64,000 nt of DNA, taken from positions 1 to 64,000 of the forward strand of contig CASFTJ010000004.1 in the NCBI GenBank assembly GCA_949297715.1. The letters run 5' to 3'. Shown piece by piece: positions 27,305 to 36,506 of this stretch (its first letter is position 1; each line of letters opens with the position of its first letter). This stretch comes from an uncultured bacterium. GTDB taxonomy: Bacteria > Cyanobacteriota > Vampirovibrionia > Gastranaerophilales > Gastranaerophilaceae. The translations under genes were made by a program, and so were the position numbers. The notes beneath the pieces are model-generated. The model saw only the letters and a program-made list of their open reading frames with translations. It was not told the DNA's origin and made no database searches.

Positions 27305-27796
27305 TTATCTCCCGAGAATTGTTGTCGTTTCAGTAAAGTCAGGCTTCGGATTTGGCATCATATTGGCAGGCGAATCCTTTAGGCGCTCTTGATTGTTGAT
27401 AAAAGGAATTTTGCCCGGATGACGCATAATGTAATCAATATTTGTGCTGTCTTTAAATCTGTCCTGCATTTCACCTTTGAAAGGCGATGTGTATTTATAA
27501 TAATCACTGGAAAGGGCATAATTGTCGTTTTTGGTAACTCCGTTAAAGGCAAGCGCCATGCCTTCGTAAAAAAGATTTGTTAGCAATCTGATAAACCCGA
27601 ATCCGCCTATTATAATAATCAGAAATACTCCTAAAATTTTAGGTGCGGCTGCAATTGTCTGTTCCTGAACCTGTGTAACGGCTTGTAAAATACCTACAAC
27701 AAGACCTATTCCCGCCGCAACAAGTACGCAGGGCATTGAAATCGCAAGCATTGTTATAAATCCTTTTGACAAATATTCAGCTAAAACTTCTATCAT
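27305..27796 (-). CDS. fliQ: Flagellar export protein FliQ with long C-terminal extension
   Basis: ATG 27796 is chosen for the AAAGGA just upstream (163 residues). Residues 1-88 match FliQ: two helices, SMPCVLVAAGIGLVVGILQAVTQVQEQTIAAAPKILGVFLIIIIGG, and a GFIRLLTNLFYEG end. FliQ is normally about 89 residues. Here about 75 polar residues follow (KYTSPFKGEMQDRFKDSTNIDYIMRHPGKIPF..), which have no match I recognise. FliQ sits at the inner membrane with FliP and FliR. Confidence 0.85.
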   Translation of the reverse strand: MIEVLAEYLSKGFITMLAISMPCVLVAAGIGLVVGILQAVTQVQEQTIAAAPKILGVFLIIIIGGFGFIRLLTNLFYEGMALAFNGVTKNDNYALSSDYYKYTSPFKGEMQDRFKDSTNIDYIMRHPGKIPFINNQERLKDSPANMMPNPKPDFTETTTILGR

Positions 27797-27815
27797 ATTA
27801 TTTCCTTTAAAATTT

Positions 27816-28457
27816 CTAGTTGTAACTTGTGACAAGCCCTTGAACAATTAACGCCCAGCCGTCTACCGCAATGAATATAAGAAGCTTGAACGGAAGCGAA
27901 ATAATCGTCGGTGATAACATAAACATACCTAATGCAAGAAGTATGTTTGCAACTACAAGGTCTAATACTATAAACGGTACAAATATAATGAACCCGATTT
28001 CAAAAGCTGTCTTTAATTCGCTTATGATATATGCGGGTGCCACTTGCCAAATGGTTATTTCTTCAGGTGTTTTTGGGGGAGTTTTTTGAGAAAGTTCTAC
28101 AAAAAATGCCAGGTCGCTTTCTCGTGTTTGTTTCATCATAAACTCTTTTAAAGGTTTTGAACCTTCATTTACTGCTTCAATTATGTTGTGATTTTGTTGG
28201 TATGGTACATTTCCCATATCGTACATCTTTTGAAAAGTTGAGCCCATTGTGAAAAAGGTTAATATAATTGAAAGTCCGATTATAACGATTGACGGAGGTA
28301 CCTGTTGGGTTCCCATTGCGGTTTTCAGCATTGAAAATACCACGACAAATCTTAAAAAACTTGTCATACAGCAAAATACAAACGGTAATAGTGAAAATAA
28401 TGTCATCACTATCAGCATTTGTATTACGGGATTTATATCTTTTATTACGGAATCCAT
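27816..28457 (-). CDS. fliP: Flagellar export protein FliP
   Basis: 213 residues with the FliP/SctR signatures: TSFLRFVVVFSMLKTAMGTQQVPPSIVIIGLSIILTFFTMGS, then RESDLAFFVE, then PAYIISELKTAFEIGFIIFVPFIVLDLVVANILLALGMFMLSP. No long N-terminal signal peptide. It forms the core of the export gate. The start follows the fliO gene by 30 bases. Confidence 0.95.
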   Translation of the reverse strand: MDSVIKDINPVIQMLIVMTLFSLLPFVFCCMTSFLRFVVVFSMLKTAMGTQQVPPSIVIIGLSIILTFFTMGSTFQKMYDMGNVPYQQNHNIIEAVNEGSKPLKEFMMKQTRESDLAFFVELSQKTPPKTPEEITIWQVAPAYIISELKTAFEIGFIIFVPFIVLDLVVANILLALGMFMLSPTIISLPFKLLIFIAVDGWALIVQGLVTSYN

Positions 28458-28487
28458 TTATTATATACCTTCAGCTTGTTGTTACTT

Positions 28488-29000
28488 TTACTTTATTTTG
28501 TTTACCATACTTTTCAGAACATTGTTTGGCTTTTTATTGTTTTTCGGAAATGCTTTAATCTCCGGTAAATTATCAATTCCCGATAAAGAATTATCGGTTA
28601 TTGTTTCGGGTATGTGCTGTTGTTTTGGCGCAGCCTGATTAATATTAGTTACTTTTCTTTCAACGTTGGACGGTCTGTAAACAGTGTTTGCCGCTGCTAT
28701 AAGTTCTCTGTCAAAATTTGATGAAAAATTGCTATCTTGAGTATTAGTAGTGTCTTCCAGTTTTGATATAAGAGAAGTTTTGTCAGCATCTGAGGCTATC
28801 AGAAATCTTTCTTTTCCTGCTCTTATTACATAAAGCATTTTTCTTGGCGCAAGTGCAAGTGTATCTTCAATATTTAAGAAATTGGAGTTTCTCATACCGA
28901 AATTCCCGCTTGAGAATTTTTTGTATACAAACAATGCGAAAAATATAAGTCCGCACATTGCCATTGTGTATACTCCGAAATTTAAAATGTAACTTCCCAT
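28488..29000 (-). CDS. fliO: FliO-like flagellar biosynthesis protein
   Basis: 170 residues: an N-terminal transmembrane helix (about 8-27), then the FliO-type strand region (LNIEDTLALAPRKMLYVIRAGKERFLIASDADKTSLISKL) and a long polar C-terminal tail. FliO is weakly conserved and is assigned by size, the LAPRK..VIRAG..FLIAS pattern and its position just upstream of fliP. A GAGGA ribosome site lies before ATG. FliO is flagellar-specific, which argues against a non-flagellar type III system here. Confidence 0.8.
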   Translation of the reverse strand: MGSYILNFGVYTMAMCGLIFFALFVYKKFSSGNFGMRNSNFLNIEDTLALAPRKMLYVIRAGKERFLIASDADKTSLISKLEDTTNTQDSNFSSNFDRELIAAANTVYRPSNVERKVTNINQAAPKQQHIPETITDNSLSGIDNLPEIKAFPKNNKKPNNVLKSMVNKIK

Positions 29001-29056
29001 AATCTATCCTCTACCTTGCTAAATTGTTTTTTAAGTACCTTTTAGTGAAATTGAAA

Positions 29057-30274
29057 TTATATATCTTCATCTTCAAGTTCAAAATCACTGTAGTCAAATT
29101 CTTCTTCTCCTCCGGCTTGCGGTTCCGGTGCAGGCATGGGTTCTGCCGGAGTTTCAGGTTGAGGTGCCTGCTGTATTTGAGAAGGCTGCTGGTGTAGTGG
29201 TGAGGCTTGCTGAGCATTTTGCATATCTTCAACTTCCTGCTGGCCTTTTTCTACTATGTCAGAAATTTTGACGCCGTAACGATCGTTTATTATTACAAGT
29301 TCACCGTGCCCGATAACTTTGTTTTCGACTCTTAAGGTTACTTTATTGTCGTAAAGTGCTGCAATATCTACCACAAGCCCTTCTTCTATTTTCTTTAAAT
29401 TGCCGAGAGTTATCTTTACAGGATCAAATTCTGCGTACATATCGACTTCGATACTGTCCCATAAAGTATTTGTATTTTCGGTATTTTCGTCCATTTTATA
29501 TCCTCCGTCCCCGTCAAGCGGATGTTCAAGTCCCATATTCGGGTTTATGTTAAAGTCTTTTTCGTAATCTTTTAATATGAATCTCATCATATCAAGCCGG
29601 CTGTTTTCAAGAAGTATAATGTCTTCAGGAGCAAGCTCTTTCATTTCTTTTACCGTAAATCTTGTCGAACCGATTTGAATTTTAGCTTTTATAGGGCATT
29701 GGTAAAAGTCGGAATATTCAAATTTGTCTTCTGTTGAAATTACTTTATTTGCTTCCAGTCGTACTGATGGAATTGATATGATGAATTTGCCGGCTTCTCC
29801 GTCCTCTTTGTTTTTAACGATAAAAGTCAGATGAATCATATCAAAATTTGTACGTTTAATGTTGACAACAGGGGTTGGGGTTAGGAATTTAGCCATTATT
29901 CTAAACATGTAATCATTAAATGCTGTTAAAACTTCGCCTTCCAAGTCGGTCATTCTGTTTATGTTGAAGGCTCGATTGCCTCTGCCAAGGGCTTTTTCAA
30001 GCAGCATGCCCACTGTTTTTGAGGAAATCCTAAAGAACATATCATAAAGTTTGTCTATTCTGATTTTGGTTACAAAATAGGGTTCTTTCGTCATTAAAAG
30101 GTTAATATTTTTACTTACCGCAACAAGTTCAAATCTGAATCCAGGCAGGAAAAATCCGTCGCTCGACTTTTGTGCTGCGATTGGAAAAACTTTTTTAAAC
30201 CAGTCGTATTCTGCATATAAATTGTCGCTGACCGGTATTTTTGTATGCTCCAGAGCTTGTAAGATATTTTCCAT
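29057..30274 (-). CDS. FliN/FliM-like switch protein with two SpoA-type domains
   Basis: 405 residues. A middle domain with a first SpoA-like part (about 195-235, IKAKIQIGSTRFTVKEMKELAPEDIILLEN) is followed by a clear C-terminal SpoA domain (about 270-345: VDMYAEFDPVKITLGNLKKIEEGLVVDIAALYDNKVTLRVENKVIGHGELVIINDRYGVKISDI) and a Pro/Gln-rich acidic tail. FliM (CheC-like domain) and FliN (SpoA only) normally form the C-ring. This single protein looks like a SctQ/FliMN-type combination. It heads the fliN/M-fliO-fliP-fliQ-fliR cluster. Confidence 0.8.
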   Translation of the reverse strand: MENILQALEHTKIPVSDNLYAEYDWFKKVFPIAAQKSSDGFFLPGFRFELVAVSKNINLLMTKEPYFVTKIRIDKLYDMFFRISSKTVGMLLEKALGRGNRAFNINRMTDLEGEVLTAFNDYMFRIMAKFLTPTPVVNIKRTNFDMIHLTFIVKNKEDGEAGKFIISIPSVRLEANKVISTEDKFEYSDFYQCPIKAKIQIGSTRFTVKEMKELAPEDIILLENSRLDMMRFILKDYEKDFNINPNMGLEHPLDGDGGYKMDENTENTNTLWDSIEVDMYAEFDPVKITLGNLKKIEEGLVVDIAALYDNKVTLRVENKVIGHGELVIINDRYGVKISDIVEKGQQEVEDMQNAQQASPLHQQPSQIQQAPQPETPAEPMPAPEPQAGGEEEFDYSDFELEDEDI

Positions 30275-30398
30275 TATTTTTGGCTATCCCTTTAAACTAA
30301 GAAATGTATAATTTCCCTCTGATACAGTATAATATTTTTTTTCACACCGTTTCAACTTTGTAATGTATTTTAACGAAAAGTCAATTTATTTTGTTAAT

Positions 30399-31556
30399 TT
30401 AAAAATTTTTTACAAATTCAGCGATGTCACAGGCGTCAATTGTGCCGATTATAATTTCAAAATCCAAGCCGGAGGTATTTATTTCTGTTTGCAATTCCTT
30501 TTTCATGTGCGCCAAAAGCCCGGGAATTATGATTTTTCTGGTTTTAACTTTTGAGGCAAGGTCGTAATCTTTTAAAGTTTTTACAACCATTTGTGCTGTG
30601 AATTTTTCTGCTGACCAGGCAGTTAAAACACTCATACCGTCTGCCGGCGTTACTATCAAATATGAAGGACGAGGAAGTTTTTCCAATTCATTTGCGACCG
30701 CAAAAAAAGTTAGAGCAAAATTTGTCGTTAAAAATATAAGTGCGTTTTTGTCCCTGCCGTTAAATTCATAAATTTTCGGCTCAACTTTTAGGGGTTTTCT
30801 CGGATCTGTAAAAATATTTTCTCTTAACAGCATAAGTGATGCCGACAAACATTCATTAAAATCTTCAAACAAAAGCATATTTGCATATTTGCAAATGTAA
30901 AATGACGCTTTTGCTCCAAGTTCATTGAAATTCGGATTTTGTGCTTTGGGAAAATGTACGCAAACAGGATTTGAGAAATTTTCATCTTTTTCTTTAACCG
31001 CTTTTTCTCTTATTAATTTCAATTCTTGCGCTGTTTGAGTAAAATTTTTATCCTCAATTATTTTTATCGGCAGTTTTTCAAATTCTTCAAAAGTTATTAT
31101 CTGATTTTTGGTAAATTGTTCTTGTAATTTTTTAACTTTTTCTGATGTTGAATTTTTTAAAACTATCAAGTCAATTCTTTTTGATTTGTTCAAAATATTT
31201 ATTTCATAATCAGAAATTCGTTTGAATTTTTTATCAAAATCTTTATCTTCACAATCTATTAAAACGCAAAGAGCTGTTGGATTTATGAAAGTTTTTTCAT
31301 GACGAAAAAGAACATTTTCTCCGCCGATTTTTAACCCTTTAATTTCAATTGTTTTTTGCGCAATTTTGTTTGATTGTTCGACTAAATTTTTAAGTTCTTC
31401 AGGAAAAAACGGACATTTTTTTGTTTCGGTTTCTCCTTTTGCAAGTTTTAGGGCATAAGCCATGCAAGTCGGAAATCCGCATTTTTTGCAGTTAGAATTC
31501 TCCGCTTTTTTTGCGGCCGGAAGATATTTGAAAATTTTTAAACCTGTTAATTCCAT
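30399..31556 (-). CDS. Corrinoid iron-sulfur protein large (gamma) subunit homologue
   Basis: 385 residues, shorter than typical AcsC/CdhE (about 440-450). The N-terminus has the [4Fe-4S] motif C23-x2-C26-x4-C31-x16-C48 (CKKCGFPTCMAYALKLAKGE..KKCPF) typical of this subunit. A shortened TIM-barrel region follows, then a C-terminal part similar to the cobalamin domain (MSVLTAWSAEKF.., KIIIPGLLAHMKKELQ.., EIIIGTIDACDIAEFV). In acetogens this protein passes a methyl group from methyl-tetrahydrofolate to acetyl-CoA synthase. Here only the small subunit homologue is beside it, and no CODH/ACS gene is in the window. It starts directly after the delta homologue's stop. Confidence 0.8.
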   Translation of the reverse strand: MELTGLKIFKYLPAAKKAENSNCKKCGFPTCMAYALKLAKGETETKKCPFFPEELKNLVEQSNKIAQKTIEIKGLKIGGENVLFRHEKTFINPTALCVLIDCEDKDFDKKFKRISDYEINILNKSKRIDLIVLKNSTSEKVKKLQEQFTKNQIITFEEFEKLPIKIIEDKNFTQTAQELKLIREKAVKEKDENFSNPVCVHFPKAQNPNFNELGAKASFYICKYANMLLFEDFNECLSASLMLLRENIFTDPRKPLKVEPKIYEFNGRDKNALIFLTTNFALTFFAVANELEKLPRPSYLIVTPADGMSVLTAWSAEKFTAQMVVKTLKDYDLASKVKTRKIIIPGLLAHMKKELQTEINTSGLDFEIIIGTIDACDIAEFVKNF

Positions 31557-32426
31557 TTATTTTAGTCCTTTTAGGGTTTGTAATGTTTGCGGATGATTTA
31601 TTGCAATAAGGTTTGCGCCTGCGGCTCTTACGGCACTAGCAGCTGTAATTTCAAGAAAAATTCTTCGTTCTGCTAAATTCCCCCAGCTATTTGAAAAATC
31701 TTCTGATTTTGATTCTTTGGTTTTTAAAGCTTCTTCCCCTGCAAATGAGATTATCGGCATATTCAGGTATTTGTCTTTTGAAGCTTCCTGTTTTATTTTT
31801 TCAATTATGCTGTAACCGTATTCAAATCCGTAACCAAGGCCTCCTATATCTGTATCTATAATAATCTTTTCCATTGGTTGTCCAAGTTCTGAAGATAAAA
31901 TATTTAATTCCTTTGTAAGATTTATGTCAATCGGTGTCTTTAAAACTACATAATGGTCATCTTTTGTATAGGGAATAATACTTTTATAAGTGTTTTCGTT
32001 TGCTGAGGCAATTATTGCTTCTCTGTCAAGATTTTCAATAAGCTTTGGAAGCAGTTCACTATCAAATTCGTCATCTCCGCAGCCCCTTATCATTAAAGGT
32101 AAATTTATATGCGGAAGAAGTTCCTTTAGTGTGTTAATCGCCTTTGAAATTTCATTTTTGCTCTTAATATTGAATCTTAATCCAATTATATCGGGGGATA
32201 AGTTTTGCGCATAATTAATGATTTTTGAGGCGCCTGCGCTGGTGCAGGATAAGGTGTTTTGTGCAAGTTTTTCGGCGCAGGCGCCTTTGTCTTCCTCAAA
32301 AATCCCTTCCAAAAAAGGAAATCCGTTTTCAGAATTGAAAACAGGAATTTCCATAATATATTTTGAATTTTGCGGAAAGCCTTCAAGTGATTCTTTTATT
32401 ATGCTTTCCAAAGATTTGTCAGGCAT
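31557..32426 (-). CDS. Corrinoid iron-sulfur protein small (delta) subunit homologue
   Basis: About 289 residues (family about 310-320), a TIM-barrel protein matching AcsD/Cdh[80 protein letters not shown], and a C-terminal [24 protein letters not shown] 32426 gives an 8-base overlap with the ftsH end; a GTG at 32435 is the alternative. It sits in one unit with ftsH upstream and the gamma homologue downstream. The partner enzymes are not visible. Confidence 0.8.
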   Translation of the reverse strand: MPDKSLESIIKESLEGFPQNSKYIMEIPVFNSENGFPFLEGIFEEDKGACAEKLAQNTLSCTSAGASKIINYAQNLSPDIIGLRFNIKSKNEISKAINTLKELLPHINLPLMIRGCGDDEFDSELLPKLIENLDREAIIASANENTYKSIIPYTKDDHYVVLKTPIDINLTKELNILSSELGQPMEKIIIDTDIGGLGYGFEYGYSIIEKIKQEASKDKYLNMPIISFAGEEALKTKESKSEDFSNSWGNLAERRIFLEITAASAVRAAGANLIAINHPQTLQTLKGLK

Positions 32427-34314
32427 TTCTGTCACTTTTTACTTTTTCCATTAATTCGTTAAATTCTTTTTCGTCTAAAGTTTCACGCTCAAGAAGATTT
32501 TTAGAGATATATTCAAGCATGTCACGATTTTCGGTTAAGAGTTTTCTTGCTATTTCATATCTTTCATCGACAATCTTCTTAACTTCTTTATCTATTTCAG
32601 CTGCAATTTCGTCGGAATAATCTCTTTTCATGCCAAAATCACGGCCGAGGAAGATATTTTGTTCGTTTTTGCCGTATGCCATATTGCCCATTTTTTCGCT
32701 CATGCCGTAAGCGGTTACCATATTGCGAGCCATATTGGAAACTTTTTCAAGGTCGTTGCTGGCACCTGTTGTGATAGAATCTTTGCCGTAAACTATTTCT
32801 TCCGCAACTCTGCCGCCCAGCGTCATTGTGATTGTATCCAAAATTTGTGATTTTTTCATTGTAAGGTGGTCTTTTTCAGGTAAAACCATTGTAATACCGA
32901 GTGCCATGCCTCTTGGTATTATTGAAACTTTATGCAATGGATCACAGTTTTTGAGAAGTTTTGCAAGAAGGGCATGACCGACTTCGTGGTAGGCTGTGTT
33001 TTCTTTTTCTTCATCAGTAATCATTCTGCTTTTCTTTTCAGGGCCTGCCATTACTTTATCAATTGCTTCTTCAAGATTTTCCATTGTTATAAGCTTTTGA
33101 TCATGGCGTGCTGCAAGAAGTGCCGCTTCGTTTAACAAATTCTGCAAGTCTGCACCTGAAAATCCCGGTGTTCTTTTTGCAAGAGTTTTAAGCTCAACAT
33201 CTTTATCAAGCGGTTTGTTTTTTGCATGAACCTGTAAAATCTGTTCACGACCCAAGATGTCGGGTTTGTTAATTACAATCTGGCGGTCAAAACGTCCAGG
33301 ACGTAACAGTGCGTTATCTAAAATATCCGGTCTGTTTGTGGCTGCAATTACGATAATATTTGTGTTTTCGTCAAATCCGTCCATTTCAACAAGAAGCTGG
33401 TTTAAGGTTTGCTCTCTTTCATCGTGGCCTCCGCCCATTCCGGCACCTCTCTGGCGGCCGACGGCATCAATTTCGTCTATAAATATAATGCAGGGCTGGT
33501 GTTTTTTGGCTTGGTCAAACAAATCTCTTACACGACTTGCTCCGACACCGACAAACATCTCGACAAAATCAGAACCGCTTATTGAGAAGAACGGAACTCC
33601 CGCTTCTCCTGCAACTGCTTTTGCCATTAAAGTCTTACCTGTTCCGGGAGCGCCTATTAAAAGTACGCCTTTGGGGATTTTTGCTCCAAGTTTTATGTAT
33701 TTGTCGCCGTTTTTCAAAAAGTCGACGATTTCTTCAAGTTCTTTTTTCTCTTCATCAATTCCAGCAACATCTTTGAAAGTTGTTTTTACTTTGCTGTCAA
33801 GCATTAATTTAGCTTTGCTTTTGCCAAACGACATCGCTTGAGAGCCTCCTGCTTGAATGCTTTTGGCGGTTACTACAAGAAGGATTATGAATAATAACGG
33901 CAAAAGCAGAGAACCGATTAAACTCATTACCTGAGAGGATTCGCTCGGTTTTTTGACCGCAATTTCAGCACCTGACTCTTCCAATTTTTTCATAATATCA
34001 GGGTCATAAGGGGTTAATACTTTATATTGCAGTACAGGCCCTTGCTTTTCAACTGCAGGCATGAACGGGTTCGGTGCAATATTCGGGTCGCTTTTGGGAC
34101 TTTCCTCTTTTGGTTGGTCTTTTGGTATCGCTATTAAAAAATTGTCAGCTTTTTCTATTCGGCTGAATTCTTTATTGCTGAGTTTTTCCAAAAAATTGGA
34201 GTACGAAAGTTCTTTTGTTTTTGTAACAGGGCCGCCCATAAATACTGATGCCGTAAAAATTACTACGACTATTGCAAGTATTATGTAACCCGCAGATTGG
34301 CTTTTATTCATCAA
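32419..34314 (-). CDS. ftsH: ATP-dependent zinc metalloprotease FtsH
   Basis: 631 residues of standard layout: two N-terminal transmembrane helices (about 9-27 and 128-150) around a periplasmic domain, an AAA+ domain with Walker A (GAPGTGKT, about 219-226), Walker B ([14 protein letters not shown]) and SRH ([21 protein letters not shown]), and the M41 protease domain with HEVGH (about 442). It degrades membrane and regulatory proteins. The 3' end overlaps the corrinoid protein gene, so the three genes are probably one transcript. Confidence 0.97.
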   Translation of the reverse strand: MMNKSQSAGYIILAIVVVIFTASVFMGGPVTKTKELSYSNFLEKLSNKEFSRIEKADNFLIAIPKDQPKEESPKSDPNIAPNPFMPAVEKQGPVLQYKVLTPYDPDIMKKLEESGAEIAVKKPSESSQVMSLIGSLLLPLLFIILLVVTAKSIQAGGSQAMSFGKSKAKLMLDSKVKTTFKDVAGIDEEKKELEEIVDFLKNGDKYIKLGAKIPKGVLLIGAPGTGKTLMAKAVAGEAGVPFFSISGSDFVEMFVGVGASRVRDLFDQAKKHQPCIIFIDEIDAVGRQRGAGMGGGHDEREQTLNQLLVEMDGFDENTNIIVIAATNRPDILDNALLRPGRFDRQIVINKPDILGREQILQVHAKNKPLDKDVELKTLAKRTPGFSGADLQNLLNEAALLAARHDQKLITMENLEEAIDKVMAGPEKKSRMITDEEKENTAYHEVGHALLAKLLKNCDPLHKVSIIPRGMALGITMVLPEKDHLTMKKSQILDTITMTLGGRVAEEIVYGKDSITTGASNDLEKVSNMARNMVTAYGMSEKMGNMAYGKNEQNIFLGRDFGMKRDYSDEIAAEIDKEVKKIVDERYEIARKLLTENRDMLEYISKNLLERETLDEKEFNELMEKVKSDRNA

Positions 34315-34445
34315 GTTCTCCCTTAAATAATTATATGCAACTCAAGTAAGTTTATTATAACGCAAAAATTTTATATAGTATAGCCATTTGGTAAAAAACC
34401 TTAATAAAAATCTCATTAGTTATTCTTTTCCATCTATACAAATGA

Positions 34446-34473
34446 TTGATTTCGGTTTAAAAAACGTTAAAAT
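34446..34473 (+). promoter_or_regulatory. Promoter of the 34480 gene, leaderless layout
   Basis: TTGATT (34446-34451), a 16-base spacer and TAAAAT (34468-34473). The predicted start coincides with ATG 34480, and no Shine-Dalgarno is present. Confidence 0.55.
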
Positions 34474-34479
34474 ATTTGT

Positions 34480-35043
34480 ATGAAAAAGTTATTAATTTTA
34501 ATAATGATAATTTTTACAGGATTGGCAGCCGATGCCAAAAATGTTGATTATGAAGAAGTTTATCGCAGTCTTGAGGTTCCGACACACAGGTACATCCATG
34601 ATGTTGACCCCGGTGAATATTATGATACCCAAACTTCTACCTGGTCGCCTTATCCTTTATTTAGGCTTTCAAGCACGATTTATTTTAAGACTATTGCAAT
34701 AGAACCCGGATATTATGTGCTTACCCCGAGAGAATATGAGGGGAATTGGTATATCCTTTTTAAAGACAGCGGAAAAGTAAGGTATATTATTCCTGTTTAT
34801 GAACGAGATATTGTGCCAGAAACATTTTATGAAGATAATATCCCGCAAAAAGAATTAACATTTACACAAAAGTGGCATATAAAAGCTCTTGATACTATCG
34901 GTAAACTTTACCCAAGTGCAAAAAGGAAACCTACTCCGCAAACTTTTTTAGAAGCAACCGATCTCGATCATAATTATCTTTCACTTGTTATTTATTGGGG
35001 AAATTACAGGTATTATACGATTTTTAGAACAATTCAGCTTTAG
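34480..35043 (+). CDS. Secreted hypothetical protein
   Basis: 187 residues with a signal peptide (MKKLLILIMIIFTGLAADAK) and a strand-rich mature part containing many Tyr and Pro (VDPGEYYDTQTSTWSPYPLFRLSSTIYFK, IEPGYYVLTPREYEGNWYILF). No family recognised. It is a single gene ending at a strong hairpin. The host may export it to the periplasm. Confidence 0.65.
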   Translation: MKKLLILIMIIFTGLAADAKNVDYEEVYRSLEVPTHRYIHDVDPGEYYDTQTSTWSPYPLFRLSSTIYFKTIAIEPGYYVLTPREYEGNWYILFKDSGKVRYIIPVYERDIVPETFYEDNIPQKELTFTQKWHIKALDTIGKLYPSAKRKPTPQTFLEATDLDHNYLSLVIYWGNYRYYTIFRTIQL

Positions 35044-35078
35044 AGTTCGTAAAAATGTTTTAATATGTAAAGGTACAA

Positions 35079-35110
35079 AAAGGGCGAACATTTTCAAATG
35101 TTCGCCCTTT
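35079..35110. terminator. Bidirectional terminator between the 34480 gene and HU
   Basis: A near-perfect 14-15 bp stem (35079-35093 with 35096-35110) with a minimal loop, between convergent genes. Confidence 0.85.
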
Positions 35111-35127
35111 GTTATTAAACAAATTAA

Positions 35128-35400
35128 TTACTTAACAAGTTCTTTGAATTTTTTACCGGCAGTGAATGCAGGAACTGTTTTAGCAGCAATTTTCAAAGCA
35201 GCACCTGTTTGAGGGTTTCTGCCTGTTCTTGCAGCTCTTTTTCTCGGTTCAAAAGTACCAAAGCCTACTAGAGTTACTTTTTTGCCTTTTGAAACTGTTT
35301 TTTGAATTGTTTCCAATGTTGCAGCAATTACATCACCTGTTGCTTTTTGTGAAACTTTAGCTTTTTTTGAAACTTCTTTTACCAATTCTTCTTTGTTCAT
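35128..35400 (-). CDS. HU-family DNA-binding protein
   Basis: 90 residues with the HU/IHF layout: MNKEELVKEVSKKAKVSQK, GKKVTLVGFGTFEPRKRAARTGRNPQTG (DNA-binding arm) and ..KTVPAFTAGKKFKELVK. It bends and compacts DNA as a dimer. AGGAGG precedes the ATG. Single-gene unit with its own promoter. Confidence 0.95.
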   Translation of the reverse strand: MNKEELVKEVSKKAKVSQKATGDVIAATLETIQKTVSKGKKVTLVGFGTFEPRKRAARTGRNPQTGAALKIAAKTVPAFTAGKKFKELVK

Positions 35401-35484
35401 TACGAACCTCCTTCTTACCTTTTTCGCCTACGGGTTAACAGAAACCATTCTCTCTTCCGCATGCATTTTGTATTCGACAAAGCT

Positions 35485-35512
35485 ATTATATCATTTTATT
35501 AGTTTTTGGCAA
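35485..35512 (-). promoter_or_regulatory. Promoter of the HU gene
   Basis: Minus-strand TTGCCA (35507-35512), a 16-base spacer and TATAAT (35485-35490), giving a predicted leader of about 78 bases before ATG 35400. Confidence 0.6.
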
Positions 35513-35607
35513 GGGGTTTCAGGAATTTTTTTTCGTTTTTTATAAATATATTGAGGCTTTTAGCTGTGTAAAAATGCTTAAAACCCTTTATTTTCTTGCG
35601 ATAAGGG

Positions 35608-36486
35608 CTAATTAACAGAATTCTCGTTTACTTTAGCAAATTTTATATTTTGGAAGAAGTAGCTTAGGATTTGGTAGGCATTGTAACCTTCTTTTGCAAG
35701 GTTATTTGCACCATGCTGCGACATGCCAACGCCATGACCGTTCTTTTTGACATTGCCGTCAAATGACGGAACAGAACGGATAAAAGGTAAATCATTTCCC
35801 CAAGCGGCAGATGCGTTTATTGTTTGCCCGCCTGCTGAGGCTGAATAGTATGCAGGAACTACCTTCATGTTGTAGGTTAAGACAAGTCCTGAGGTGCTTT
35901 CAACGGCTTCATTTGTTTTTGTGGTTTCTGCTGAAGCTCCACCGTAGGCTTGATCTTCAGGGGTATCTTTTAGGTCAAAGCCTAATGAGGCTCGCTTGCC
36001 AAGGTTTGCAAGTGCATAACTTCTTGCGGCTATCGCTTGTGCTTTAAGCGCTTCCAGTTCCCAGCTCGAGGGCATTTCTGACGGGACTACGCCTTTTAAG
36101 TAATCCTCTAAATCCAAATCGTTTATAACTGTTAACTTTTTATTTTTATTTTGAATAATTAAAATTCCGCGATACCATTTGTCTTTAGCGCTCACAAAAC
36201 CGTTCGAGGGTGCTTTTAAGACAACATAATCCGAATATATCTGATAAAATTTACCTTTTAACCCGATTGCCATTGTGTTTTTGTAGGGGATAATTTCGTA
36301 TCCCTTCATTGCTTCTAAGGTCAAGACGGTTTTATTTGTATTGGCATCAATTAGCGAAGTTTCGGCGGAAGCACCGACACCTATGCGGTCAACACCCGAT
36401 TGCAAACCGATTTTTATTGCGTAACAGGGGTTTGCTATGGATGACAGCATAAAAATTATTGCAGCTGAAAATAATGCCCTCTTCAT
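35608..36486 (-). CDS. SpoIID/LytB-domain secreted protein
   Basis: 292 residues with a signal peptide (MKRALFSAAIIFMLSSIANPCYA). The SpoIID/LytB domain shows DLEDYLKGVVPSEMPSSWELEALKAQAIAARSYALANL, YGGASAETTKTNEAVESTSGLVLTYN, YYSASAGGQT and HGVGMSQHGANNLAKEGYNAYQIL. SpoIID is a peptidoglycan lytic transglycosylase or its activator; in non-sporeformers related proteins act on the cell wall. The conserved Glu in PSEMP and His in GHGVGMSQ are present. No Shine-Dalgarno: TATAAT is 7 bases before ATG. Confidence 0.9.
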   Translation of the reverse strand: MKRALFSAAIIFMLSSIANPCYAIKIGLQSGVDRIGVGASAETSLIDANTNKTVLTLEAMKGYEIIPYKNTMAIGLKGKFYQIYSDYVVLKAPSNGFVSAKDKWYRGILIIQNKNKKLTVINDLDLEDYLKGVVPSEMPSSWELEALKAQAIAARSYALANLGKRASLGFDLKDTPEDQAYGGASAETTKTNEAVESTSGLVLTYNMKVVPAYYSASAGGQTINASAAWGNDLPFIRSVPSFDGNVKKNGHGVGMSQHGANNLAKEGYNAYQILSYFFQNIKFAKVNENSVN

Positions 36487-36493
36487 ACTTTAT

Positions 36494-36499
36494 ATTATA
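36494..36499 (-). promoter_or_regulatory. -10 box of the SpoIID-like gene, leaderless layout
   Basis: A minus-strand TATAAT (36494-36499) ends 7 bases before ATG 36486. The -35 region is weak (AGTCCA). It supports a leaderless transcript. Confidence 0.4.
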
Positions 36500-36506
36500 A
36501 CACATA

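Noticed and set aside
26515-30274. Non-flagellar type III secretion (injectisome) cluster
   Set aside because: A FliO-like gene is present and flagellar-type order fliO-P-Q-R is kept; no injectisome needle or effector genes are seen.
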